This document shows positions 24,052 through 36,229 of a stretch of 64,000 bases of DNA, one piece after another. Below the pieces are notes generated by a model. The model ran no database searches. It worked only from the letters and a program-made list of their open reading frames with translations, and was not told the DNA's origin. How positions within the stretch are numbered: the stretch's first letter is position 1; each line of letters begins with the position of its first letter. Both the position numbers and the translations under genes were made by a program. This stretch comes from Clonostachys chloroleuca (taxonomy: Eukaryota; Ascomycota; Sordariomycetes; Hypocreales; Bionectriaceae): positions 2,914,001 through 2,978,000 of the forward strand of contig JBANAY010000004.1 in NCBI GenBank assembly GCA_037952775.1. The letters are read 5' to 3'.

Positions 24052-26703
24052 CGTGATTGCCAGGCAGCCGGAACATGCAGTGCAATGCGACCGGGTGGGC
24101 GAGGGAGCCTCATTGAATAAGTACGCAGCTAAAACATCTCTGACCTCGATGGTCGGCGGTGCTGCCATTGTCGTGTATCCTCGCAGACGTATGTCGCTTT
24201 CCTCGCCCTCGCCTAGGGGCTCATGGCGGTCTTCGGTCTTAGCATCAAGAAGAGAGCTTCCCGGGGAGTGCGACAAACGGTGGCGCCAGCTGCCCTGGGC
24301 GCTGTGCCACTACGGGGGACGGGCTATCAAGACGATACAGATCGGCCCTCCTGTCAATGTCTGTTTGTGAGTTTCATCCTGGGACAAGATCCCTCGAATG
24401 TCGCACTGAGCAACTTGCACCAAAGCTTGCACACTCCCCCTGGTTGCACATGCGCGATGCCGTTGTCTTGTGTCAGACTCATACCGTGGTGCAAACGCGC
24501 AATCTCAACTCAGTTCAACTTCATTCGTGGGCCACCGAGATGATTGCTTGCATTCGAGGTTGGTGTTGCAGTTGGTCGAATGACCAGATCCAACCCGGCA
24601 ATTTTTGCCTCCCCGACGATGTGGTATATGCATCGGAGTATCCATTCACAGCCTTCAGCCCGCTCGATTTATAGCTTAGGGATGAATTTTCACTCTCGTC
24701 TTCTGAATACAGGGTCTTGGAGATGTCACCCCCATTAAGCATCAATGGCAAGGTCCCACTGGAGGTGACCGGCTGAAGAAGCTCCGTGAGTAAAATGCAG
24801 ATCGGGTATTGATATTTTGGGCCAATTGATAGATATTTTATCAATTTTCTCTTCTTTTCATTCAAAAAATTGTTTCGTTCTGAAACGGCTTTGAAATACA
24901 ACACCTTTGGCTGACTAGTGGAAACAGGTGGACAAGACATTATCGATTTGACAACGAGATCGTAAGGAAACTATCTGTATCTTTATATACCATGATGAGC
25001 AAACATATGGAATCGGAGATAGTGTTCTTTTAGCCGCAGAAACCTTCTTTCGTTTGAGAAGGCAGGTCAAGAAAGCAAACTGGAAGACTCAGATCGGGCC
25101 CTTCTCATATTCAACTGCGACAGGGTGTTTGACCAAATAAACGTGCACCCAACCAACACTATTACGCTCGTTCTGCCGTGTAACGATGATGGAGGGGGTG
25201 GGATTCTCTTTGAATGGAATACTGGTATGTGGAATATTCGGAATCTGAGTCCCATTTCACAGCCCATCCGCGAGCCATTAGCCTGGAACCTGAATGCTTG
25301 TTGCGAGTGGTTAGGTAGCCAACGATTGAACCTCTCTATTTCTAATTAGTAACTTGAAGGACTGGAAATCCCATTTCTTATTACGTGGTGGCTTGCGAGG
25401 GGTCACAAATTGTGCTTTTCGGCCATCTCAACATTATGTCATCGTATGCCAAGTGACACATCAGAGTGAAGCGCCCACCATCTTCAAGTCCTCCCATGGA
25501 TAAACATAGGCACCGCCAAATTAATAAGCCTTAGGTAGAGGTCCTTGAGCCTCAACGAGAGGAAAGATACTCTTGGTGGGTCTCATCGAGCGAGACTACT
25601 GTGAAGAGATGCCATCTCACTGCGGCTCTTCTTTATGGCTCACGCTCGGAACATTTACTCGTTTCGGCCTCGCTTCAAAAAGACCAAGTGAACCTATCAA
25701 ATTAGTGAACTCAAAGCGAGGAAATGGATCTCATGGCTCTTGGGCTAAGGCGATGGGATCTCATTGATGAGGAGGAGGCTGAATCAGGGCACTCTCGATG
25801 ACGAGTATTCACCGTGATCAATTGGGACTAAGTTCGCATGTATTGATCTCAATCCGGCAATCCTCTGGGATAGATTAGACTTTTTTGGGCTGAAAGGGTC
25901 AGCAGCATCATCATCTGCAAGATGTAGTAAGACGATGGGCCAAATTGATTCCTATCTTGGCACCCAACGAATCTGTGGCCAGCTCAACACCCCAGGTTTC
26001 TCCATAGATGACAAGTTAGCGTCCTAGTCCACCAGAAGCTGAAGTTCACGCATCCTATATTCAATAGCTCCCAGCTTCACGGCACCTCTCGCTGACGCCG
26101 AGCCACTCACAACCCAGGATTGAAGGTGGATGGATCCCAGCCGCAGTAGTAATAAATAGACAACTGCACGGCTGCGGCGGTGCACCCTGCTTGCCATCAA
26201 TAAACTCACTTTATTTCGGGCCGGAAAACGTGGGATTTTCCCAGGCTACCTGCGCAGACGCCCAGCTAACTTTCTGTTTCATGTCATTGAAGCACAACAC
26301 CGTACGGATCCGTTTTTCCCATGGTCCGGAGCATCCCGTAACTTCAAGACAAGCAAACAATCACCGTTTGCTTGCCCGTAAGCTATTCGCGGACTTAATC
26401 TCACGCTTGTACACCGTGGATACAAGATTATGCAGGGCCGAACGATCTGACTGGATCGTGGGAAACTGCGTAGATACACCCTCAGCATCATCCTGCCCTG
26501 AGAGGTAAGATCGGGCACCATGGAGAGCGTAGAAATATGGCGCCTACCTCGGTCGCCACTATCTCCTTTAGGCTTCCCGTATTAGTATAATCTTGGCCTT
26601 CCTTCTATTGTATTGCTGTCAGCATCTGCCGAATTTGGCCCCTTGGGTGAGTCCAGGTGACCAAGCCGCCCTGCCAAAGAGCATTGGCACCGCCCCATAT
26701 CGA

Positions 26704-26710
26704 TATATAA
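26704..26710 (+). promoter_or_regulatory. Candidate TATA box of the PKS gene
   Basis: TATATAA lies 244 bp before the start codon, a usable distance for a fungal promoter with a leader of about 200 nt. This is based on sequence only. Confidence 0.35.
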
Positions 26711-26953
26711 GGCATTTGGAGAACATGGGGAGCCGTTTCTATCCCATAAGCTCTTCATTATTGGTCAGAGAAATAGAGAGGACATGTCCAGGCTGCTCCA
26801 GGCTGACAATAAGCATACCTGGTACCAGTGAGCTCTGCCCCTTTCTGGATTTTGCTTCTCTCATTCACCCCTTGACTAGTTTACTTTGCCTGACTGAATA
26901 ACAGCACATGTGACAACGCCATTTACTTCACCTCATATATAAACCCTGACACG

Positions 26954-29900
26954 ATGGAGGACGATATTGCGGTGATAGGGGTCGGCTTACGCTTCCCTGG
27001 AGATGCAGACTCGCCAGAGGGGTTATGGAGAGTGCTTGAAGGTGGCGAATCTCAATGGTCAGAATTCCCAAAGGATCGACTCAACATTGAAGGTTATTTC
27101 CATCCAGGTGGAGATCGCCAGGGCAGTGTATTGCTTCCCATGATGCAGTTCATTGATGGTCGTGAGCTGACTGATGGTCCTTTCTAGATTTCTTTCAAAG
27201 GTGCTCATTTTCTGAAAAATGACGTCTCTACATTTGACGCACCAGTAAGTATATGTCTGCCTAGAAGTTAGCAATCGAAATCATGTCTAATACTCTTGGT
27301 TGAGTTCTTCTCTGTCTCTGTTGACGACGCCAGAGCTATTGATCCACAACAAAGACTCTTACTCGAGGTTTCTTATGAAGCCCTGGAAAGTGGTATGCCA
27401 TAGCACTTATAGTATGGAAGAAACTTATAGCTGGAGGCTAATGTATTGTACAGCTGGCATCAGAAAGGAGGATGTTGAGGGAAGTGACACTGCGGTTTAT
27501 GTGGGATCATTCGTAAAAGGTAACTAGTATGCCAGCATTCTGTTAATGAACGCCTCTGATATTCTTTAGACTACGAGCAAATATGCCTTCGAGATCCAGA
27601 TTGGCAACCACAATACGCGGCTACAGGTAATGGAATTGCCATTATGGCTAACCGGATTTCCTATGCCTTCAACTTCCATGGCCCGAGCATGACCATCGAC
27701 ACGGGATGCAGCGGCAGTCTGGTGGCCATTCACCTTGCTGCAAAGAGTCTCCGTAATGGAGAGTGTTCTTTGGTAAGACCCTTCAACGCTTGTTTCATTC
27801 TACTTGCTCATCAATGCTACATAGGCCCTTGCGGCCGGTGCCGGACTGATTCTGACCCCAAACACCATCATGCCAATGACGGCCCTCAATTTTCTCAGTC
27901 CTGACGGTAAATGCTTCACATTCGACGGCCGAGCCAACGGATATGGGCGTGGAGAAGGTGTCGGAGTTGTTGTTCTCAAGCGACTGTCTGATGCCTTGCG
28001 TGACAACGATACCATCCGGGCCGTAATCCGTGGTACAAGAGTGAACCAGGACGGCCGCACCCCCGGTGAGCATACATCATTGCAATCCGCAGTACCCAAA
28101 AGGCAATCTCAAACTCATTGAATATAGGTATCACTCTTCCCAGCAAAGAGGCACAAGTCGATAACATCCGGTCCCTGTACACATCAGTGGGACTTAGTTT
28201 CGATCAGACAGCCTACGTCGAATGCCATGGCACGGGAACCCAGGCTGGGGACTGGCGCGAACTGAAAGCCGTTTCAGAAACTCTTGCTCGCGACCGGCCC
28301 ATCGATCGACCTATTGTTGTTGGGTCGCTGAAACCGAACATTGGTCATCTTGAAGGCGCCGCAGGGGTTGCAGGGCTGATCAAAGGAGTGCTTGTATTGG
28401 AGCATGGAAAGATTCCTCCAAACATAAATTTTGAACACGGAAACCCCAGCATCAATTTTCACGAATGGAAGGTCAAGGTATGTCTACAGCCTGGTGTCAC
28501 TTTATTAATTCTTGTACTCATCAAACCAAATAGGTTCCTACACGATTAATGGACTGGCCACTCCCAGGTATACGACGAGTAAGCGTCAACTGTTTTGGAT
28601 TTGGAGGAACAAACGCGCATGTGATTCTTGAAGAAGCCCAAGGCTATCTTGAAGCACACGGTCTGACTGAAAATTCCGCCTTGACGTCTGTGAACCACGA
28701 CCAGCCGCACGGAGTGAAGTGCCAAGCAACCCCCGAATCTTTTGTTTCTCGTCGAATGAGAAGGCGGGAGTAAGGAGGATCATCGAGTCTCATCTGAAAT
28801 ATCTTGAAGGCAACAAAGCCCGACTCTCCACAGAATTCTTGGCATCGTACTCTTACACACTCTGCTGCCGCCGGTCCAACTTGGAATGGAAGCATTACGT
28901 CGTTGCCGATTCGGCGGATGAGCTGCTGGAAAAAATGAATAGCCAAGAAATGCCCAGATTGAGGCGATCCGCCATTGACAAACAATCACGAATTTGCTTC
29001 GCCTTCTGTGGCCAGGGCTCGGAATGGACCAAAATGGAAGAGCTGCTTCAGTATCCAAGTTTTGAGAAGAGCCTTCGAGATGCTAGCGAGTATCTGGAAA
29101 ACGTCTTGGGGAGCTCTTTCAATCTCGTGGGCGAAATACTGACACCCACCGAGTCGAAACTCAAGCCTGAAATCGCTCAGCCAGCAACGACTGCTATCCA
29201 GATTGCCATGGTGGATCTACTCCAATCATTGTCCATTGCGCCTCAACATGTCATCGGACACTCATCTGGAGAGATCGCGGCTGCCTACGCAGGGGGTGCC
29301 CTGACCCGGCAGGCTGCCTGGGAAATAGCATACTTTCGAGGAATGGCTGCAGCACGACTATCCCATAGCCAAGGAGATACCAAAGGCGCGATGCTTGCTA
29401 CGGGCATGTCGTTTGAAGAAGCCCAGACATATCTCGGATCATCAGGATGGGATGTTGACATCGCTTGTATCAACAGCCCCAGGTCAGTCACATTATCAGG
29501 AGAGTCTCAGGCTGTGTATCGTGTCGCAAAAGAGCTGAAAGAAAGGGGTGTCTTCTACCGGTTGCTACCTGTAGGTGTTGCCTATCATTCCCGACAAATG
29601 AAGTGCGTCGAAGAGTATTATCAGATCCTGTTGAAACACATCACAGCCAATCCATTGAGGCCAGACGCCACGATGTTCTCCTCAGTTCATGGGGTTAGAC
29701 TACAAGGGCCCGAGCTTGACGGCTTGTACTGGGCTACTAATATGGTGTCTCCTGTACAGTTTCAGGTCGCTATTCGGAACATGATGGGCCTTTCCAGTGA
29801 AGAAAGGCCAACTATCATCGTTGAGCTGAGCCCCCAGATGTCTCTCAAATCTCCAATACTTGATACATTATCAGACCTGAGCTTGAAGTCACCGCCAGCC

Positions 29901-32900
29901 TATTTTTCGATAGCGGATAGAAAACTAGGATTTTCCAGATCAGTTCCTCAGGTTGCGGCAGAAATATGGTCGCGCGGACATCAAATTGACATGTCACCCA
30001 TTATCACCCGCGGTGCTCTCCCTCGCTGTCTATCCGACTTACCTCCTTACTCGTGGAATCATAGCAATTCATACTGGCACGAATCCCATCTGGGGGAAGC
30101 GAATCGGTTTAGGGCATATCCTCGTCAAGATCTAATAGGCGCACCAACTGCGGACTCGATCCCTTTTGAACCAAGATGGCGTGGATTTCTGCGCGTCTCG
30201 GAAAATCCTTGGATCCAGGATCACCAAGTACAAAAGACCATCGTGTATCCTGCGGCTGGAATGATCTCAATGGTGCTAGAGGGAGCTAAGCAGATTTCAC
30301 ACGGCGATGAGAATATCCGAGGGTATGAGATATCGCGGATGAAAATCGAAAAGGCGATGGTTATTCCTACAACCAAACATGGTCTGGAGATGGCACTCAA
30401 TATTAAAATGAAACCACATCTTGATGGAAAAGGGGGCCAACATAGCTTCTCCATCTATTCAAAGCAGCTTGAGGCTCCGTGGGAGCGACATGCAACTGGG
30501 TTTCTACGATGCCTCCATAGCTCCAGGCCACGAGAAGCATCTAAGTGTGAGGTCGATGATCTCGAGAGGCAAAGGGCAAATTGCACCAACGCATTGGTAC
30601 CTCGCCAGCTTTATGAGCACATGGACACTCTGGGGATGAACTATGGGCAACTGTTTCAGAATATTGTCGAGATTCATCAAGGTGACGGTTGCTGCTCCAG
30701 TCAAGTACGCATTCCGGATACCAAGTCGAAGATGCCAGCGGCGTTTGAATATCCGCATCTTTTGCATCCAGCCACTCTCGACTCCATGTTTCAAACGCTG
30801 TTTGCAATTGAGCCTATTCCGATGGTTCCTACTTTTATCGACTCGATATTTGTAGCCGCGGATATTGGTCTAGGTAGCTCCCGTGATTTCTTTGGTTTCT
30901 CAACTGCCAGCCGTGTCGGCATTGGAAACGCAAGGGCCGACATTACTATGCGTCAAAGGAATAGCGATTCTCTTGTGGTGGTCAAAGGGCTCCAACTTAC
31001 GGCTCTCGAGAACTCATCGCCAGGCTTAGAATCAGGTGGGTTTCTGCCAAACCATCGTAACCTTTGCACAGAGATTGTCTGGGAGAAGGACGCAACTTTA
31101 GCAACGCCACGTTATCTCCAAGATGTTCTGAACTTCTGGGCGCACAAACACCCTGGGCTATCTATCCTACAAGTTGGGGCATCAGTTTCTTTGACCCACG
31201 CAGTTCTCGCCAATCTTTGCCCATCCGGCTGTGTAGCCCCAAGGCTCTCTCGGTACACAATTGGACACATTGAGGGCGACCAAGAGGTGGCTTTAGACGA
31301 TGAGATCCTTCCAGACAAAAGAGCAGCCCCTTTCATCGAATATGCGAACTTCAGTGGATCAGAAAACCTGTCTGTCTATCACTTAATCCTGGTAGTGAAT
31401 AAGATGGGGGTTGATCTGGATTCCCTCGGGTCCTACTTGAAGCCAGATGGTCGTATCCTGGACATATCAACTTTCACCTCGATTGATGCTGTCAATAGCA
31501 CTGACACCGAAACTCAGGATTCCGGGATTGATATTCCAGAGCTTGGGCAAATAGAAGCACAACCCCTTCAAAAACCTCAAGGAGCTGGAGATATTCTTTC
31601 ACATCATGTTGTTTTCTTACATCATGATGAATTAGACGAGCAAATATCGAATTTGATTGCGATTTTTTCATCCAACTCTATGTTAGAAACTTCTTCGGTC
31701 TCATTGAGCGAGTCAGTTGCCGATCCCTCGATTCTTGCAGACAAAACCGTCGTCTCTCTTCTCGACCTGGCTCGAAATGTTGATCAAGCCTGTTTTACAT
31801 ACAACTGGACTGAACCAGAGTTCAAAATGTTTCATCACATGCAAAAAAAGGCAAAGGGGATTCTATGGATCACGCAGGGCGCCCATATGCGGCCTATTCA
31901 TCCTAAAGCAAGCCCCATCGTGGCATTGGCCCGGACTCTGATGTCTGAAGACCCCCTCAAAATCATCGTAACGTTAGATCTCGCTACAGGTACAAATCCG
32001 GGTCACGAGAAGATATGTAGCCTCTTATCTCATATTCTTTCATGCTCTTTTAGCCAATCATCTACGTCATCTCTCAGAGAGACTGAGTTTGCTGAAGAGA
32101 GTGGTCAGCTGTACATACCAAGACTCGCTCCCGTCAGCAATCTGAATAAGATAATCGAGAAGTCGGGAAACGATGCGATGATATCCAGAATTCCATTCCA
32201 TCCCAAACCATCGACACCAGAGCCCGGCCTCAAGTTCATAATTTCCAGGCCTGGGCTCGTAGACGGAGGGGCATACTTTACGAGGTGCCCAAGTCAGAAC
32301 CTTGAGGCCAACGAAGTGAAGATCAAATTCAGCAGTGCTTTTGCCACTCACCTTGATCTCGAGGTGGCCAAAGGACGTACGGACAAATCCAATATATGCA
32401 TGGATATGATTGGGCGAGTTGTATCTTCAGGAAGGCAAGTCGCCCACGTCAATCCAAGCGATCAAGTCGTCGCATTGGTGGCGGACGGGGCTTTACAGAA
32501 TGTTCTCCATGTGGACTCCAGATTTGTGACAACTCATCGCCCAGGACTTATTCCCAGTTGTTTCGTCAGTGCATACTATGCTCTTGTTGACATTGGCCGG
32601 CTTGGCTCAGGTCGCATGGCTCTCATTCACGGTGGCGCCAGCTGCTTTGGCCTTGCTGCCGTCCAAATATGCCATGTCATGGGCGTTAAAGTCTTCGTCA
32701 CAGTGATGGGAGACGGAATCAGCTCACAGAGGGATGCGCTTGAGCGCGGTGGACTGAAACCAGATCACATTATAGAAGCTAACTCGGATGAGTTTATAAA
32801 TTCTATCATGGAGAAAACGGGTGGAAGGGGGTTGACGTACTGTACAACCCAACGCAAGAGCATGCAAGCATTAATGTGAGATGCGTTCGCCGTGGTAGGT

Positions 32901-34458
32901 TTCCCACAAGCAAATCAATCCAAACATAATGGGTCGTACTGACAAAACCTCAGGTGGGAGCATTATCCAGCTTGAACAGGTAGAGAGGTGCATTGCCAGG
33001 GACATTCTTATCCGGGGAACATTTGTCGCATTTGATCTTAGCCAGATGATGCACGATGACATTGATGACGTCGCGAGGTTGTTCCGACTTACTATGGAAC
33101 TAATCCACGACAAGCCTCTAGATTTCATGACTTCGGCAAGCTCCTCGGCGGAATTTGGAATCGACAGACCTATGGAGGCCTTGAGGCATATGGGACAAGC
33201 GCCGTACCTTGGGCATGCCACAATCATAGGAGATTATAACCCTTCCCAGAGAGTTCCGGTCCTCTCGGAGGATATCTCGTCGCGTTTCAGAAATGCCATT
33301 GACCAAGATGGGACTTACCTCCTGGTAGGCGGTCTTGGAGGTCTTGGGAGAAGCATCTCAGAGCTTCTTGTCGCGAATGGTGCCCGAAGCCTGGTTTTCT
33401 TATCTCGTTCCGGGGCTTCGACGGATGAGGCAAAAAGATTCATCAACCAGCTGAGCCAGAAGGGTGTGCGGACAAGTGTGTTTCAAGTAGACATATGCAA
33501 CAGGTCAGCCGTGGCTCACACGCTCCAAGAAATAACAGCCGGTGGTGCGCCTCCTCTTCGGGGAGTGTTCCAATGCGCTGCTGTCATCAAAGATGCCGTC
33601 TTTGATAACATGACCTACTCAGACTGGCTATCAGCCTTTCGCCCCAAGGCAGAAGGGTCCTGGAACCTTGTGAAGGCGGTGGAGGCGAGCAAGTAGGACC
33701 CTTTCTTCATTTTTCTAGCCAGCTCAGCCGGAGTAATTGGAAATCGCGGGCAGGCCAACTATGCCTCTGGAAATTGCTTTGAGGATGCCCTCGCGCGACA
33801 TCTTCGAATTCGGGGGAAGCATGCTGTCTCAATCGACCTCGGGCCCGTCTTGGGTGCAGGGATGCTGGCTGAGGATGAGGGCATCCTCGATGCCCTCCGC
33901 GCAAGCGGATTCTACGGTATCCGGCACGAGGATTTCCTCCAGGTCCTAGAGCACGCCATCACCATGGAGATCCTGCCGGGGCAGCGCATGCCTGCACAGG
34001 TGATTCTCGGTGTCGGCACTGGTGGTTTGATGCTGCAAAATCAGCCGGCAGACCCTTACTGGTCCCGTACAGCGCTGTACAGCTATCTCAACCTTGTGGA
34101 TATGCCGCCGCCTGACTTATCTGGCGGAAATGCAGGCTTGGTCATGGATATCAAATCCAGCCTCGCCAGCTGTGCCAGTGTCGATGCGGCAGCGGAAATT
34201 GCGTGCACTGGACTCACTGGCATGTTGGCCAAGGCGATGAATATGCATTTGGAGGAAATGGACACAGGGAAGCCGCCCAATTCATATGGTGTAGACTCTT
34301 TGGTGGCTGTGGGAGTCCGGAACTGGATTCTGAGCAACTGTGGTATTCAGGTGTCGGTGTTTGAAATATTAAGTGAAAGAACTATTGCCGAGTTGGCCAT
34401 GTTGGTTGCTGAGAAAGGGAGTTTTGGGGAGCGCCACGGTTACACAGAGGAGGCATGA
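26954..34458 (+). CDS. Highly reducing polyketide synthase (KS-AT-DH-psiMT-ER-KR-ACP), interrupted frame
   Basis: Model: exons 26954-27127, 27188-27244, 27305-27392, 27454-27519, 27570-27772, 27825-28065, 28128-28477, 28534-32894 and 32954-34458; ~2348 residues once two lost bases are counted. KS: active Cys in DTGCSGS (codon 27706), ECHGTGT and KPNIGH histidines present. AT: GQGSEW and [16 protein letters not shown] and [10 protein letters not shown]. The methyltransferase region keeps its shape, but its SAM motif is reduced to [10 protein letters not shown]. In the ER the nucleotide motif reads [21 protein letters not shown] and [24 protein letters not shown], Ser codon 34296. Breaks: the five-C run 28730-28734, the five-G run 32827-32831, and an in-frame TAG at 33694-33696. 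As read, the gene would make no ACP. It is either a recent pseudogene or an intact gene with sequence errors. Confidence 0.9.
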
Positions 34459-36229
34459 TAAGGTTTATCACGACATTGGCAACACATACATTACGACACT
34501 TGGGGACTAGTTTAAAGCTACGAACAATTGAAAAAGTATACAGGTACCAAGCATCATTATAGAGTACACCAAATTGTGAGATTGTAATCGGTCTTCGCTC
34601 ACGTTGGGAACTTCGCCATGTTTAGGGTAGGTAGAAATACGCAGATGGTTTGCTAGACACGTGACAAAATTCTCTAAAAGCACTGGAGGATATAAAAATA
34701 GCAACGTCGAAGTTGGATGTCAACCTAGACCTCGCCGACATTGGCTATATGGAACTTTACTACCGATTACATCGATCGTGCCCCTTATCGGATTAATTCA
34801 TAGGCGCGAGCGTTCATAACGGTCGGAACTGAGTTTGCCATGCGATATCATTTCACAGATGCCTTTCTGTTGCAGTCTCCCTTCACAGGGGCAATGATCT
34901 CCCTTCGAGCTGAGAATAGAAACATCGAAGGCATGCGACCCTCCGTTAGGCTTTACCCTCTCCTATTGTGACATGCAAGCTATTGGAAATACATTACTTT
35001 CTGGTTGAATGAGGTGTCCCGAATCATATTGCCGGTTTGCAAAGCCTTCATTCCCGTTTATCCCAGGCAGAGGATTTCAAGGCGCTGCTAGGCCCTCCTT
35101 CTAGGCATTGAGCTTCGTGAGAGTCATAATCGAAGCTCAAATTTCGATATTTGGCCCCGAAGACTTGGATGGTGATTGGGGAAGGCTGAGGACTAGGTTC
35201 CTGTTGAAGGACTCTATCCATCCACCTCACAACTCCATGGAACAACAACAGGCACGATCATGATGACTATTCTGTGCCACCGGTAATATCTCTAGTCAGG
35301 AGAGTCCTTGTTTCCGCATTCCATCTTGTGCACAAGTGAGACTTGGGGAGAGAAAATGAGCTGGCCGTCAGCCAACAGTTGGAATGCATAGTATGGGGAA
35401 GCTCCTGGAAATCAATGGCTCGAGGTTGGCATCAAACATGCTGCAGAAATTCCACGGTGAGCAAGCAGCTGAATGGAAGGGAGCTTATCGATGCCGTTCA
35501 TGATACCTCTGCTAGCAAGCAAGGCGCCCAGGAGCCGGCTGGTAGGTACTATATATGAGAAGATTGTTGATGTTGTCTCCGCGCTCTGCTAAAAAGCGCT
35601 GTTATTACACGCACGATTCTCTACCGGGCAGCTGTCAACGGCCAGCAATGACGGCAGGAGCAGATGCCAGTGGCTGTTCCACTTCCTCCCTCCCTTCCAG
35701 CAGGCCTCCTCCTTCACTGCACTGGCCATCAGTTGCTGGACTGCCCGCCACTGGCACTGCTGCGAGCTACGCCACAGCAGCCCGCCCAGCCTTCGAGTCT
35801 CGCTGCGTCTCGAGTAAACATTGCATTCCATCCCGCCTCTTGCCCGCCCGACTTCCTGATCCCTCTTCAAACGCGTGGTGCTTGGTCTCAACCATCTTGT
35901 CTTTTGCGGCAGGCAAACCTCATTCTTTGTCCTTGCTTTTTTGGCTTTCCATATTTCGTCTTCAATCTTTTTTCTCAATTGTCCCAGTCCCCCTCCTTCA
36001 TCTTGTCTTTCCCCTTCTATCTGACCTCCCACTCCACGTCGACGCTGCACCGTGTCAAATTCGTGTCGAATCTACTACCTGTCGTTTGTCGACGCCTCAC
36101 CCGAAGTCCATTGGAAGAAACTTGTTCGATCCTCTGGCCTGACTTCATTTCCTCACCTTATTCGGAGACCCTGTCCCTTCAGAAAACATTATGTACTAAT
36201 CTCTTCGAATATCACGGCAACTTGGAGCC
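34459..36229. promoter_or_regulatory. Intergenic region and long leader of the kinase gene
   Basis: The left part holds the PKS 3' UTR. From about 35666 to 36190 the plus strand has no ATG and becomes strongly pyrimidine-rich, which marks a long scanned 5' leader. A TATATA-like string at about 35550 may be the promoter. No gene seen. Confidence 0.5.
36191..36199 (+). promoter_or_regulatory. Two-codon uORF before the kinase start
   Basis: ATG TAC TAA lies 30 nt upstream of the main ATG at 36230 and is the only ATG in the preceding ~520 nt. Such a minimal uORF could lower or tune translation. The effect is inferred. Confidence 0.5.

Larger units (their letters stand above)
23293..26953. promoter_or_regulatory. 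Divergent MFS-PKS intergenic region, 3.7 kb
   Basis: Holds both promoters of the presumed metabolite locus. A TATATAA at 26704-26710 lies 244 bp before the PKS ATG and is the best TATA candidate. A second ATATATAAA at 26935-26943 is only 10 bp from the ATG. A short 9-bp tandem repeat lies at 24027-24051. No Zn2Cys6 regulator or other tailoring gene was found; the 139-codon minus-strand frame at 24521-24940 has no recognisable domain. Confidence 0.5.

Noticed and set aside
24521..24940. 139-codon minus-strand frame between MFS and PKS, considered as a cluster gene
   Set aside because: No zinc cluster, enzyme motif or plausible introns; kept only as part of the intergenic region.
28661..28704. 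44-nt in-phase GT-AG interval that could explain the first PKS frame change
   Set aside because: The donor GTCTGA is poor and the branch point would sit on the donor. A missing C at 28730-28734 is simpler and matches the other three breaks.
33693..33718. GT-AG interval over the PKS stop codon
   Set aside because: Only 26 nt long and its removal shifts the frame out of the KR domain.
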